From Pontibacter mangrovi (GTDB lineage: Bacteria; Bacteroidota; Bacteroidia; Cytophagales; Hymenobacteraceae): a DNA stretch of 64,000 bases. The position numbers and the translations under genes are program-made. The notes under the pieces were generated by a model, which did not search any database, was not told the DNA's origin, and saw nothing but the letters and a program-made list of their open reading frames with translations. This document shows positions 27,817 through 37,076 of the stretch, one piece after another (within the stretch, counting starts at the first letter, position 1; every line of letters starts with the position of its first letter). Location of the stretch: contig NZ_VFRQ01000003.1 of the NCBI RefSeq assembly GCF_006385705.1, positions 310,001-374,000 on the forward strand, read 5' to 3'.

Positions 27817-29259
27817 ATGCGCATCAACATCAACATAAGGGCACTTTTGCTTTTTGCGGCTCTGTTTATACTTGCCATGCCCACCATTAGGGCGCAGCAG
27901 CCGGACTCGGTGCAGCAGGTGCTCACGCTGCAGGAGTTTTACCAGATCGTGCTCCAATATCACCCAGTGGCCTCGCAGGGGGCGCTATTGCCTGAGCAGG
28001 CGCGGCAGGAGCTGCGCATCGCCCGCGGCACCTTGGATCCTGTTATCTCCAGTAAAGTATACCGTAAAGAGTACGGCGGCAAGGAGTACTATCAACTCTG
28101 GAGCAATACCTTGCGCGTGCCGCTGTGGTTCGGGCCGGAGCTAAAGGCAGGCTTTGATAAGAACAGCGGCGCCAACCTCAACCCCATGGATTACACTTCC
28201 TCCGAAGGCCTGAGTTCGGTGGGCATTTCGGTGCCGCTGGGGCAGGGCTTGTTTATAGACGAACGGCGCGCTACCATCCGGCAGGCCCGCCTGATGCAGG
28301 ATGTGGCCGAGGCAGAACGCGTAAAACTCATAAACAAGCTGCTGCTGCAGGCCACCAAAGATTACTGGGACTGGCTTTTATACTTCAGGCAGGTGCAGTT
28401 GTACCAGGAGGCGGTGGAGCTGGCGGAGTTCCGGCTGCAGGCGGTGCGGGCGCGGGTGCAGGAAAGCGACCTGGCGGCCATTGATACCGTGGAGGCGCTG
28501 ACGGAAGTACAAACGCGGCAAGTGCTATTGCAGGAGGCGCAGCTAGGTTATAACAACGCCCGCCTGATGGTGGCCACCCACCTCTGGGCCGAAGACGAAA
28601 CGCCACTGGAGCTGCAGGAGACAACCACCCCTGCCCTTACCGGCAGTGAGATTGTTCCGCTACCTCAAAATGAGCTGCAACAGCTGTTGGAAACGGCCAA
28701 AGCCAATCACCCCGACCTGCGCAAACTCAGCCTGAAGGGCGAGCAACTGCAACTGGACCGTCGCGTAGCCGCCGATAAGCTGAAGCCCAAGCTAAACGCA
28801 GAGTATAACCTGCTGCAAAGCGATTTTTACATGCGGCCGGAGGCGATAGACCGTGCCTACATGGGCGAGAACTATAAATTGGGTCTCAGCTTTAGCCTAC
28901 CCCTTTTTCTACGGGAAGAGCGCGGAAAGCTGCAGCTTACCAAAGCCAAGCAGCAGGCAAACGCCCTGGAGCTAACCCAAACCACCCGCGAGGTAGAAAA
29001 CAGTATTCTGGCAGCTTACAACGAGTGGCTGGCGCTGGAGGAGCAGATACGGCTGCAGGAGCAGATGGTGGAGAACGCTAACACGCTCCGCAACGGCGAA
29101 GCAGTCCGCTTCCAGAACGGCGAAAGCTCACTGTTCCTGGTTAACTCCCGCGAAATGAAGCTGATGGAGGCGCAGGTAAAACTTTATACTCTCCGCGCCA
29201 AGTATGCCAAGGCCCGCACCTTCCTCTACTGGTCTGCAGGAAGTATAGAAGTGGAGTAG
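27817..29259 (+). CDS. TolC-family outer-membrane efflux protein
   Basis: Outer-membrane channel of 480 residues, last gene of the tetR-ABC-hlyD operon. A signal peptide (MRININIRALLLFAALFILAMPTIRAQQ) precedes two copies of the outer-membrane-efflux-protein repeat, with long alpha-helical coiled coils (ELRIARGTLDPVIS, VELAEFRLQAVRARVQESDLA and, in the second half, ALELTQTTREVENSILAAYNEWLAL, EAVRFQNGESSLFLVNSRE). The NGESSLFLVN segment is a common signature of the second repeat. Trimers form the exit duct engaged by the HlyD protein. Confidence 0.93.
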   Translation: MRININIRALLLFAALFILAMPTIRAQQPDSVQQVLTLQEFYQIVLQYHPVASQGALLPEQARQELRIARGTLDPVISSKVYRKEYGGKEYYQLWSNTLRVPLWFGPELKAGFDKNSGANLNPMDYTSSEGLSSVGISVPLGQGLFIDERRATIRQARLMQDVAEAERVKLINKLLLQATKDYWDWLLYFRQVQLYQEAVELAEFRLQAVRARVQESDLAAIDTVEALTEVQTRQVLLQEAQLGYNNARLMVATHLWAEDETPLELQETTTPALTGSEIVPLPQNELQQLLETAKANHPDLRKLSLKGEQLQLDRRVAADKLKPKLNAEYNLLQSDFYMRPEAIDRAYMGENYKLGLSFSLPLFLREERGKLQLTKAKQQANALELTQTTREVENSILAAYNEWLALEEQIRLQEQMVENANTLRNGEAVRFQNGESSLFLVNSREMKLMEAQVKLYTLRAKYAKARTFLYWSAGSIEVE

Positions 29260-29354
29260 CTTGGTTGTTGGGGTCAGCCTTCTGCTGCGGAAGGCGTATA
29301 CCGGCTCCACTTTCCCTCTGGCGCAAATGCCTTTATACTTTCATAGCCACTGCT

Positions 29355-29607
29355 TTCTGCGACTTGACACAAGCTATACTTTCTAGCTGCCGATTATACT
29401 CAGTCTTACAAGCGTCCTTTTCCATAGCTAGCTTTGGTGCCCTCCTAGGCCGGGAGGCCTCGCCTTCGGGCATCGCGCTGGGAGCTTTTCCTGCCCTCGT
29501 GCCTCGGGCTGCCTCGCCTCCGGCTCAGCACCGGAAAAACTCGCATAGGCGCTCTTGTCGAGGGCCCCTACCCCACCCAAGGACTGGGATCAAGTTCGGT
29601 GGCCACG
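29355..29607 (+). repeat. composite dispersed repeat, copy A
   Basis: Blocks shared in the same order with 48362-48597: a block ending CTCAGTCTTACAAG, TTTGGTGCCCTC, a CTCG/TCGGGCATCGCGC block, and a nearly identical run of more than 50 bases from AGGCGCTCTTGTCGAGGG to GGGATCAAGTTCG. The middle parts differ. No protein is encoded in it that I can recognise. Confidence 0.75.
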
Positions 29608-29672
29608 GCTGATGCAACTAGAACCGGACTCCCTCTCCTGTTCTTAGGGGAGGGTTGGGGAGGGGTTTGTAG

Positions 29673-29692
29673 GGACAGGTCGCGACCTGTCC
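29673..29692. repeat. 20-bp perfect palindrome repeat, copy 1
   Basis: GGACAGGTCGCGACCTGTCC reads the same on both strands. It lies in a 28-base identity (29666-29693) with the copy at 37356-37383. Looks like a REP-type intergenic element. Confidence 0.8.
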
Positions 29693-29745
29693 GCGCTATA
29701 CCGTCAGCTATGAAACTTTTACTTTTGAGCTAGCAGTAGCAAAAT

Positions 29746-29788
29746 TCCTCTCCTTAGACAAGGAGGGGCAGGGGTGGTTGGACCCGGT
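29746..29788 (+). repeat. G-rich dispersed repeat (AGGGGCAGGGGTGGTTGGAC family)
   Basis: A small hairpin, TCTCCTT-AGAC-AAGGAGG, followed by GGCAGGGGTGGTTGGACCCGGT. Further copies lie at 46275-46320 and 48650-48691 on this strand and at 45818-45855 and 37036-37076 on the other. Confidence 0.8.
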
Positions 29789-30017
29789 AAAGCCATGAAG
29801 AAGAGCAGCTACCTTCCCCAACAACGAACCAACCCCACTCCACAAAGCAGAGCCCAGATTCTGGAGCTGTATACTTTTATAAGAACATAAGAAATCTATG
29901 TTCTTATATTTACGCCACAAACCTACACTAACATGAAAACAAGCTGTTCCCACTCAGGCGCTAACTCGCCTTTTCCTTCTCTGTCATTTATTATTCTATC
30001 TTTTATACTTTAATTCA

Positions 30018-30464
30018 ATGAAACAACTTTACACCCTTGTACTTGTGCTGCTGGTAAGCTGCGCAACGGCTTTCGCGCAGGATGCCGCCAAAACAAACGA
30101 CATCAGAGAGCTGCTGCGCTTAACAAAGTCCGGTGAGTTGGGCATGCAGGCAATAAAAGGCAACATGGCGGCCGTGCGCAAGGCAAACCCATCCGTTCCG
30201 TCCGAGGTATGGGACGAGTTTGAGAAAGGCTTTTCGAAGGAAGACCTCGTTAACATGACTGTTCCGATCTACGACAAGCACTTCACCCACCAGGAGATAA
30301 AAGACATGATTGCGCTGTACAAAACGCCACTTGGGCAGAAAATGCTGGAGAAGATGCCGCTGATCTTGCAGGAGTCCATGGTGAAAGGGCAACAGTACGG
30401 CCAGGAGGTGGCCATGCGTGTTATCCAGAGAATGCAGGCAGAAGGCAAGCTCCCGCAAAACTAA
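30018..30464 (+). CDS. DUF2059 domain protein, exported
   Basis: Exported protein of 148 residues with a signal peptide (MKQLYTLVLVLLVSCATAFAQ). The DUF2059 pattern is clear: RELLRLTKSGELG, VPSEVWDEFEKGF, LVNMTVPIYDKHFTHQEIKDMIALYKTP-type segments and LGQKMLEKMPLILQES. In proteobacteria and Bacteroidota this small helical domain is periplasmic and its function is not established. The gene is monocistronic, with a TATACTT-containing terminator after the stop. Confidence 0.85.
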   Translation: MKQLYTLVLVLLVSCATAFAQDAAKTNDIRELLRLTKSGELGMQAIKGNMAAVRKANPSVPSEVWDEFEKGFSKEDLVNMTVPIYDKHFTHQEIKDMIALYKTPLGQKMLEKMPLILQESMVKGQQYGQEVAMRVIQRMQAEGKLPQN

Positions 30465-30483
30465 TAGGCAAACTAGCAAAAGC

Positions 30484-30522
30484 TCAGGCGCCACACCCTA
30501 TACTTTAGGAGGTGGCGCCTGA
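30484..30522. terminator. hairpin terminator with the TATACTT motif in its loop
   Basis: TCAGGCGCCAC at 30484-30494 pairs with 30512-30522. The loop holds TATACTT at 30499-30505. It lies between the convergent DUF2059 and TauE genes. Confidence 0.75.
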
Positions 30523-30544
30523 TGTATTTATACCTGAAGCGTAA

Positions 30545-31365
30545 TCAGCCTTTCCTGCCGAACCACTCCTGCACCGAGGTAGCTACTTTGGCAAAATCGC
30601 TACCGCCGGAGCCGTAGGTGTCGTAGGCGAATTTGAGGATGATGCCGGCAACCACCACCAGGAACAGCACCCGCACAAATCCCACGCCGCGCTTCAGGGC
30701 CGTGCGCGTACCCAACTGCGAACCGATGATGCTGCACGCTGCCATCGGCACCGCCACCTGGTACAGCACATGCCCGTTCCAGGCAAAGTATAGCAGGGCA
30801 GATAGGTTCGTGGCCACGTTCACCACCTTGGCCGCCGCCGAGGCCGCCAGAAAGTTGAAGCCGAACAAGCCGATAAAGATAAAGATGAGGAAACTACCGG
30901 TGCCGGGGCCGAAGAAGCCGTCGTAGAAACCTATGCCGCCCCGATCAGCAAACCGTACAGCCGCTCTTTTGACTCGGTAAGCTTGGGCGCGTGCAGCGAG
31001 CCGAAATCCTTCCTGATGAACGTATACACCGCCACCAGCGCCAGCAGCACCAGGATGAGCGGCTTCAGCAAACTGGCGTCGAGGTGGCTCAGGGCGCGGG
31101 CACCCAGAAACGAGCACACAAAGGCCGCCGCTGCCGCCGGAAGTATAGCCAGGTAATTGATCCTGACGCTGCGCACGTACTTTACCATGGCCGCCGTGGT
31201 GCCCGCAATGCCCGCAAACTTGCCCGTGCCGAACACCGTGGGCAGCGGCACGCCCGGCAAAAACACGAGCAGTGCCGGCACCTGTATCAGTCCGCCGCCG
31301 CCCACCACCGAATCGATAAAGCCTGCCATAAAGGCGAACAGGCACAGGTAAACAATCTCTTCCAC
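30545..31365 (-). pseudogene. TauE/SafE-family sulfite exporter-like permease, frameshifted
   Basis: Membrane permease of the TauE/SafE family (anion or organosulfonate export), read in two frames. The N-terminal half (31365 down to about 30931) has the family start MEEIVYLCLFAFMAGFIDSVVGGGGL, and the C-terminal half (about 30950 down to 30545) has IGFYDGFFGPGTGSFLIF, the second family motif. The frames meet at a run of four C at 30939-30942 (GGGG on the coding strand). One extra G would restore GLLIGGGIGFYDG. The joined product would have about 273 residues, normal for the family. This is a true frameshift, a slippery repeat or a sequencing error; the rest looks well preserved. Confidence 0.8.
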
Positions 31366-31791
31366 AGAAGTATAAAGTATAGAAGCGGCGCAAGTTACAG
31401 CGCAGTTCCCTTACCTGACTCTCCCCCGCCTTAAAATTTTCTGATTGATTTTTACTAAGCCTGATGGCACTTCTACAGCCTCAGCAATGCTGAGCTTTTG
31501 CACACCCAAAACAGATCGCCTGTAATTAAGAGATTCTTTGTTTATACGTTGCTGCTCTAATGCCTGGCCTTTATGGCCGCAGCAAGAGCGGCAGCACCAT
31601 AAAGGAAACGTGGATAACCCAATGTTCTTCGCGTCCCTCTGTTCAAAGCTCAACTATACTTCCTCTTTTTAAATTTCCTTTCTATAAGCCGCTTCCGGCA
31701 CCTTGTAAAAATTGTACAATATTTACGAATATATATCAAATGTTATATTTTAAGTTTCTATATTCGCGGCCTCAATTATTAACCAATTTAT
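31366..31791. other. intergenic region upstream of the beta-barrel gene
   Basis: 426 bases, A/T-rich in its last 120. It holds AAGTATA twice near 31370-31381, TATACTT near 31653, a small CTCAGC/GCTGAG hairpin near 31480, and the palindrome ATTGTACAAT at 31711-31720 in the likely promoter. A longer open frame that crosses into the next gene has no protein features and was not called. Confidence 0.5.
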
Positions 31792-32556
31792 ATGAAAACA
31801 TTTTTACTCGCGCTCTCGGCTTGCACGCTAGCCGCTCTCACTTCCTATGGGCAAACTTCTCAGCCAGACAGTGTTGTTGTGTCGCCGCTGAAGCCACTGG
31901 CTGGAAAATTGGCCACAGAGCTAAACGTGAACCCTTTTAACGGCACGATCAGCTTAAACAACTCACTTAACCAACTAAAGTTCCGCTATTTCGCCAAGAC
32001 TGATTTGGCCTTGCGCCTGGGCTTTAACGGTAGCAAGGATAGCAGACGGCTGGAAAGCTCTAACGCCTACGGCACCAACGCCTATGACAACAAGGACGAG
32101 CGCAGCAGCTCTACCATTGGGGTAAATGCCGGCATCGAAAAACACTTTAAAGGCACCAGAAGGCTTTCTCCTTACATCGGGGCTGATCTTGTGCTTGAGA
32201 AGAGGACATCAGAGCAAGAGATTACCTCCGGCAACAGCACCACTACCATAACCGGCGCGTGGCGCGAGAGCAGCTACTCAAGTGGCTATCCGTCACAGAC
32301 GTATTATACTTTCATGCAGCAGGGCTACTCCCGCTATGGCTTAAACTTAGTGACTGGCTTCGACTTTTACATGGCAAAGAACCTGTTCTTTGGCTATGAG
32401 GCAAGCTTCGGCTTCAGCAAAAGATCAATGGATGACATAGAGGTGAAGCAAAGTGACTCCTCCAACTCTCCATCCAATTCTGCTGATGTTACTAACACGT
32501 CCTTCTCATTTGGCCCAAGCCTGATGAATGGAGTTAGAATAGGGTATGTGTTCTAA
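31792..32556 (+). CDS. outer-membrane beta-barrel protein of unknown function
   Basis: Exported protein of 254 residues with a signal peptide (MKTFLLALSACTLAALTSYGQ). The rest alternates polar and hydrophobic residues in short strands (LKFRYFAKTDLALRLGFNG, SSTIGVNAGIEKHF, YIGADLVLEKR, LNLVTGFDFYMAKNLFFGYEASFGF) and ends GVRIGYVF with a terminal aromatic, the pattern of a small 8-10-strand barrel (OmpW or PorT-like). A serine/asparagine-rich loop lies near the end. The next gene encodes an IPT-domain lipoprotein 19 bases downstream, so they may work together at the cell surface. No specific family is recognised. Confidence 0.7.
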   Translation: MKTFLLALSACTLAALTSYGQTSQPDSVVVSPLKPLAGKLATELNVNPFNGTISLNNSLNQLKFRYFAKTDLALRLGFNGSKDSRRLESSNAYGTNAYDNKDERSSSTIGVNAGIEKHFKGTRRLSPYIGADLVLEKRTSEQEITSGNSTTTITGAWRESSYSSGYPSQTYYTFMQQGYSRYGLNLVTGFDFYMAKNLFFGYEASFGFSKRSMDDIEVKQSDSSNSPSNSADVTNTSFSFGPSLMNGVRIGYVF

Positions 32557-32575
32557 GGGAAAACGAGGTACAGTT

Positions 32576-34255
32576 ATGCGTTTATATACTTTAAAACACC
32601 CCCTCCTGCTGGCCTTGTTCTCTATTTTGCTGCTACAGGCTTGTAAGAAAGACGAGGTAAACCATCCGGAGGTAGAGACAACAGAAGTAACAGCCCTTTC
32701 ACCAACAAGCGCCAGGTTAAAAGGCCATATCACCAACAAGGGCGACTTTAAGATTATTGACTACGGCTTTGTATATGGCTATAACTCTGACCTGAGCGAA
32801 ACCAGAGGGGCGAAAGCCTCTTTGGGGAAGGATGCGCAGGTGGGGGACTACTCTAAGGATCTAACTAACCTGAACATCTCAGGTTACAACTACGACCGCA
32901 CCCTGTATGCCAGGGCTTACTTAACGAATGAGAAAGGAACGGTCTTTGGCCAGGTATCCTCCGTGGTGCTGCCGTCGCCTAACGTGCAGGGCATTTCTCC
33001 TGGCAGCGGCAAGGCAGGCGACAGAGTTACTATAACCGGTAATTTCTATAGCAACAACACAAGCGAGGTAGAAGTGTTGTTTGGCAGCATAGCGGCCAAG
33101 GTGCTGGAGGTTTCGCCATCTAAAGTTGTGGTGGAGGTACCAAGCGGCATCTCCTTCAACAGCTATTACAGCTATAACCAAGTGCAGGTAGTGCTCAGGA
33201 TGGCAGGCCAGACTTATAACGTAACGTCTAACTTCAAGATAATATCCACGATTAAGGACTTTACCCCTACTACAGGTCCCTTAGGCACCAGTATCACTAT
33301 CACCGGGGAAAACCTTCCTTACTCCTCTTATTATTACTCAGGTTATGTTAGGGTCTACATGAACGGAACGGAGGTGTCTGTTTCTAACTACAGCCCAAGT
33401 AGCCTTCAGGTACAGGTGCCCTACACCTTAACCAGCGACAAGGTAACTATATCAGTACTAATTGACGGTGTGACCACTGTTTTGCCCGGTGAGTTCGTCA
33501 TAACGCCACACACAGTATCCTCCATATCGCCCGCTTCCGGCTTAACAGGAAGCTCCTTTTCTGTTTTTGGCAACTTCCCTTATAATTACAACAGCAACAT
33601 ATCGGTTAAGCTTGGCGAAATACCTGCCAGTGCCTCTGTCGTGTCATCGGGGCAGCTCACCGTAACAGTACCTCATGACCTGCCGGCCGGCAGCTATAAA
33701 GTAAGTGTTACGGCAGGGCCTCATACAGTGGATGCGCCTGAACAGTACCAGGTACTCTCTCCTGAGATCACAGGATTTTCGCCTGCTTCCGGCGGTATTG
33801 GCAAAGAGGTCGTGATCAATGGCCGTTTTTTGCCGAACCAGTACTATCAGGTATACTTTGGGTCGGTAGCGGTAACCACCCGTAGCTATACAGGAAACGC
33901 ACTTCGGGTTTATGTTCCGTCAGGTATAGAGGCGGGCAAGGTGAAAATAGCTGTAAAGCACGGAAACCAGCTAATAGAGGCAGAGGATGAGTTTACTGTG
34001 CTGGCCCCGTCCATTGCTTCTTTTTCCCCAGCCTCTGGCGTGGCAGGCTCAGTGGTAACCATAACAACTTCTGGCTTTACACCTAGCTCCTATACAGCTG
34101 TGAAGTTCGGCACAGTGCCAACCTCGGTACTAGGTGTCACTGAAAACACCATACGCGCCGTAGTTCCTTCTAACGTAACTGGCTCTATGAAAATAAACGT
34201 TGTCCATAACGGGCAAACGCTTATAAGCCCTGACAACTTCGTGGTAACGAACTAG
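32576..34255 (+). CDS. IPT/TIG-domain surface lipoprotein
   Basis: Predicted lipoprotein of 559 residues. Signal peptide with lipobox near the start (LLALFSILLLQAC, about Cys23). A fibronectin-like segment follows (TTEVTALSPTSARLKGHI, TLYARAYLTNEKG), then five IPT/TIG immunoglobulin-like repeats marked by IxxxSPxSGxxGxxVTITG: VQGISPGSGKAGD, IKDFTPTTGPLGT, VSSISPASGLTGS, ITGFSPASGGIGK and IASFSPASGVAGS. Such proteins bind glycans or proteins outside the cell. The ATG at 32576 is chosen because it starts the signal peptide; an upstream start overlaps the beta-barrel gene. The ligand is not known. Confidence 0.85.
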   Translation: MRLYTLKHPLLLALFSILLLQACKKDEVNHPEVETTEVTALSPTSARLKGHITNKGDFKIIDYGFVYGYNSDLSETRGAKASLGKDAQVGDYSKDLTNLNISGYNYDRTLYARAYLTNEKGTVFGQVSSVVLPSPNVQGISPGSGKAGDRVTITGNFYSNNTSEVEVLFGSIAAKVLEVSPSKVVVEVPSGISFNSYYSYNQVQVVLRMAGQTYNVTSNFKIISTIKDFTPTTGPLGTSITITGENLPYSSYYYSGYVRVYMNGTEVSVSNYSPSSLQVQVPYTLTSDKVTISVLIDGVTTVLPGEFVITPHTVSSISPASGLTGSSFSVFGNFPYNYNSNISVKLGEIPASASVVSSGQLTVTVPHDLPAGSYKVSVTAGPHTVDAPEQYQVLSPEITGFSPASGGIGKEVVINGRFLPNQYYQVYFGSVAVTTRSYTGNALRVYVPSGIEAGKVKIAVKHGNQLIEAEDEFTVLAPSIASFSPASGVAGSVVTITTSGFTPSSYTAVKFGTVPTSVLGVTENTIRAVVPSNVTGSMKINVVHNGQTLISPDNFVVTN

Positions 34256-34273
34256 CTTTAGCAACTACTCCTA

Positions 34274-34310
34274 AATAAAAACGGCCTCTTTAACAGGGGC
34301 CGTTTTTATT
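34274..34310. terminator. bidirectional terminator between the IPT and lamin-tail genes
   Basis: AATAAAAACGGCC at 34274-34286 pairs with 34298-34310. The stem has A/T-rich ends on both sides and lies between convergent genes. Confidence 0.88.
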
Positions 34311-34425
34311 TTTACACGAGGTATTATTTAACCAAACTGTGGATAACGCAGGTTTTCCACACAAGTTGCTAACATATTTAGCTGCACTCCAAAAATTTTA
34401 GCTACTCTTGCTAAGAAAAGTATAA

Positions 34426-37047
34426 TCAGAACCTGCCCCCCACTACGACCTTCTCTTTATACTCACCCTTTTCCCCGTTCAGCCCGAACAACTCGATGTA
34501 GAAAAGGTAGTAGCCGATATTGGCCTTGGCCCCATCCTCGCGGAGGCCGTCCCAGCGGAAGAAGCCGTTTGCCTCCAACAGTTCGTTGCGCACCAGCTTG
34601 CGTATTTCGCGGCCATTGGCATCGAAGACCGTGATGTTGGCGACCAGCCCGGTTTTGTCGGTGCGGTAGTTGATGATGGTAAAATCCTCGTAGCCATCGC
34701 CGTCAGGCGAGAAAACCTTGGACGAGATCTCAAACACCCGCTGCGCCTGCACCTCCTCCTGCGATTGCGAGTTTTTATACCCCGGCGTGGCAAAAACCGT
34801 GGTGGCCGCCGAGTGGAAGTTGCCGGCCATACTTGGCCCCTCCAGTCGCACCCGCTCCAGCGACACGCCGTTCACATCGTCCAGCAGCTCGAAGTGCATC
34901 TTCTCATCATAGCTGAACCTGTCCGACACTTCGCCATCCGGCTGCAGCACCACCACGGTTCCGGCATCGTCGGGGTAGCTGGGCAGATTGGCCATGCGGA
35001 TAAAAGTCTCCTGCCGGGCCAGCGGGTAGTTTTGCTTGATATTGTCGGGACTGGAGGTGAGCACCGCGTATTGCCCCGGCGCCAGCACGTAGTTGGCCGT
35101 CGTTATATTTTTGATATTGCTGATGGTGTCGCCGGAGGTGTTGGCCAGTTTCCAGTCTTTTAGGCTGATGTATTTGTCGCTGCGGTTGACCAGCTCCACA
35201 AAATCGGCGCCGCCGGTGCGCGGGTTAAACAGGATTTCGTTGATCACCACATCGCCGGGCGCAGGTGCGGAGGGCAAGGCAAAAGTATAAGTCAAGGGCT
35301 GCGGATTAGAGTTGCCGGCGCAGTCGGTTATACTTTGGGCAGTTAACGTATACTCCTGTCGCTCCTGCAACTGGTCGCCAAGTAGAAGTATAACTTCCGT
35401 GAACAGCGGCCCCTGCACCTGAACTTGCTTTATACCTATACTTGGGCTGAGGCTGTAGTCGGCTATACTTGCGGCCTGCGTGCTGTCGAGGCGCTCGTTG
35501 AAGCGGAGCAGCAGCTTGTCTGGCGCAGTGGCGGTGACGTCAACAAGTATAGGCGGCGTGTTGTCGGGGTTAGAGGCGGCTACGGAGTTGGCCTGCGCGG
35601 GTGTGCCGCCGCGCGAGTCTTCGGAGGCAGCCCAGTTCTCCACGCCACCGCAAGGGTTGTTCACATCGATCATCTCCAGGCTCCAGCCGCCCTCGCTTTT
35701 GCCGCTGTTCTTGTACCAGGCATCACTGTAGTTGACATCATAAATGAGTTTACCGTTGGGCTGGCGCAGCTGCAGCAGCTCGCCGCTGTTGTTGAGGCTC
35801 GGAAAATTACTGATACCGATCACGTTGCCGTACCCGCTGAAGTTTGTAACCTGGCTGGTGGGCACCACTACGGTATACTCCTGCGGCAGCAGCTGCACAT
35901 CCGGAAAGGTAGCCGTGGAGGTAGCGTCGGAGTAGCGGATGCCCTGCAGCTGCAGCACTTTGTCGGTGGGGTTGTAGAGCTCGATATATTCCTGCGCCGG
36001 CAGCCCCACCACCGGACTCTCATCGACCATGATCTCGGTGATCAGCAGCTCGTTATAGCCGGGCAGCACGGCCGGAGGTATAAAGCTGAAACTGGAAAGT
36101 ATAGGCTCAGGAATTGCGTTGCCGTACAGGTCCTGCAGGTTAGTTATACGTAGTTCATTGTTGCCGCTCCGGAAGCTCTGGCTAAACACCAGCCGCACCT
36201 TCTCCGGCTCTACCAGTTCCGCGAGGAGCGGGTTTATACTTCCGTTCAACGTATAATTTGCCAGCTTCTGCGCCTCTTCCGGCTGCAGCGGCTCACTGAA
36301 CTGCAGCGTCAGCTCCTGCGGGTTGATAGTCTGCAGCTCTTGCAGCACCGGCGGCGCGGTGTCGGTAATGCGAAAATCATCGAAATAGAATTTCTGGCTG
36401 TTGGCGGAGCTATACTTCAGCAGCACGCCAAAGTATGCCGAGCGGGTGTAGGTGGCGTCAGTGGTCGTGCCCTGGCTCACGTAGCTATCGCCGGTGCCGG
36501 TCACGTCTATACTTAGTTCCCACTCGTGGGTTATACTCCGGGTTACTTGCACGCGCACCACGTTATTGCTGGAAGCCACGGTTTTGTCCTGGCCGTCAAC
36601 AATCTTCACGGCAGTTTTGCCGGCGTCTTTCCGGAACAGGCTTACCTCATCGGGCGTGCCGCCGATGCGCACAAAGTAGCCGCTGGTGCTGTTGCTTTTT
36701 AGGTCCCCGGCGTCGGAGGTGAGCCATACATCGGCGTAGTTACTGGAGGAGGTGGCCAGTTTCAAATTTGCCCAGAACTCCCAGATAGTGCCCACCGCTG
36801 CCTGCGATGGTGTGGCGAGCTGAAGTATGGTTCCGGTTACGGCGGGCCCATTGCTTTGCAACTGTTTTTGGGAGTTGATGATAAAGCTATCGGTGTTTCC
36901 GCTCCAGGTGGGGTTTTGGGTGAAGTCGCCGTCGGAGAAATCATCATGCAGCTGGGCGGCGGCGAAGTATGGCAGGAGAAACAGGAGTAAAAGTATGGTT
37001 AAGCCTCTGCTGCTCTTGTTGCTTTGTGCAGTGCCGAGTCCAACCAT
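34426..37047 (-). CDS. large lamin-tail and Ig-like surface protein with a CHU_C/FlgD-like end
   Basis: Exported protein of 873 residues. From the preferred start (MVGLGTAQSNKSSRG) a signal peptide core LTILLLLFLLPYFAAAQ follows. Parts: a laminin-G/concanavalin-like N-terminal region, SbsA Ig-like segments (PPVLQELQTINPQELTLQFSEPL and another with LLLRFNERLDS), two lamin-tail domains (LLITEIMVDESPVVGLPAQEYIELYNP; VVINEILFNPRTGGADFVELVN) and a C-terminal FSPDGDGYEDFTIINY domain like gliding-associated or FlgD-like Ig domains. It may be a type IX substrate. An upstream start at 37146 is possible, but that stretch and the preferred start itself lie in a dispersed repeat copy (37036-37076). Confidence 0.8.
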   Translation of the reverse strand: MVGLGTAQSNKSSRGLTILLLLFLLPYFAAAQLHDDFSDGDFTQNPTWSGNTDSFIINSQKQLQSNGPAVTGTILQLATPSQAAVGTIWEFWANLKLATSSSNYADVWLTSDAGDLKSNSTSGYFVRIGGTPDEVSLFRKDAGKTAVKIVDGQDKTVASSNNVVRVQVTRSITHEWELSIDVTGTGDSYVSQGTTTDATYTRSAYFGVLLKYSSANSQKFYFDDFRITDTAPPVLQELQTINPQELTLQFSEPLQPEEAQKLANYTLNGSINPLLAELVEPEKVRLVFSQSFRSGNNELRITNLQDLYGNAIPEPILSSFSFIPPAVLPGYNELLITEIMVDESPVVGLPAQEYIELYNPTDKVLQLQGIRYSDATSTATFPDVQLLPQEYTVVVPTSQVTNFSGYGNVIGISNFPSLNNSGELLQLRQPNGKLIYDVNYSDAWYKNSGKSEGGWSLEMIDVNNPCGGVENWAASEDSRGGTPAQANSVAASNPDNTPPILVDVTATAPDKLLLRFNERLDSTQAASIADYSLSPSIGIKQVQVQGPLFTEVILLLGDQLQERQEYTLTAQSITDCAGNSNPQPLTYTFALPSAPAPGDVVINEILFNPRTGGADFVELVNRSDKYISLKDWKLANTSGDTISNIKNITTANYVLAPGQYAVLTSSPDNIKQNYPLARQETFIRMANLPSYPDDAGTVVVLQPDGEVSDRFSYDEKMHFELLDDVNGVSLERVRLEGPSMAGNFHSAATTVFATPGYKNSQSQEEVQAQRVFEISSKVFSPDGDGYEDFTIINYRTDKTGLVANITVFDANGREIRKLVRNELLEANGFFRWDGLREDGAKANIGYYLFYIELFGLNGEKGEYKEKVVVGGRF

Positions 37048-37076
37048 CCCTGCCCCTCCTTGTCTAAGGATGAGAG
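37036..37076 (-). repeat. G-rich dispersed repeat, minus-strand copy at a gene start
   Basis: Complement reads CATCCTTAGACAAGGAGGGG then CAGGGATGGTTGGACTC, matching the family at 29746, 46275 and 48650. It overlaps the predicted start codon (ATG at 37045-37047) of the lamin-tail gene. Confidence 0.8.

Larger units (their letters stand above)
29260..30017. other. repeat-rich intergenic region after tolC
   Basis: 758 bases without a believable gene. It contains one copy of a composite repeat (29355-29607) shared with 48.4-48.6 kb, a G-rich hairpin repeat near 29632-29665, a 20-bp palindrome at 29673-29692, a G-rich repeat family copy at 29746-29788, and several TATACTT copies (near 29335, 29376, 29872, 30004). 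Short open frames here follow the repeats and are not called. Confidence 0.7.

Noticed and set aside
29265..29612. 115-codon frame in the repeat-rich spacer
   Set aside because: It overlaps the dispersed repeat and does not hold in the second copy at 48.4 kb.
31560..31940. 126-codon frame crossing into the beta-barrel gene
   Set aside because: It overlaps the signal peptide region of a better-supported gene in another frame.
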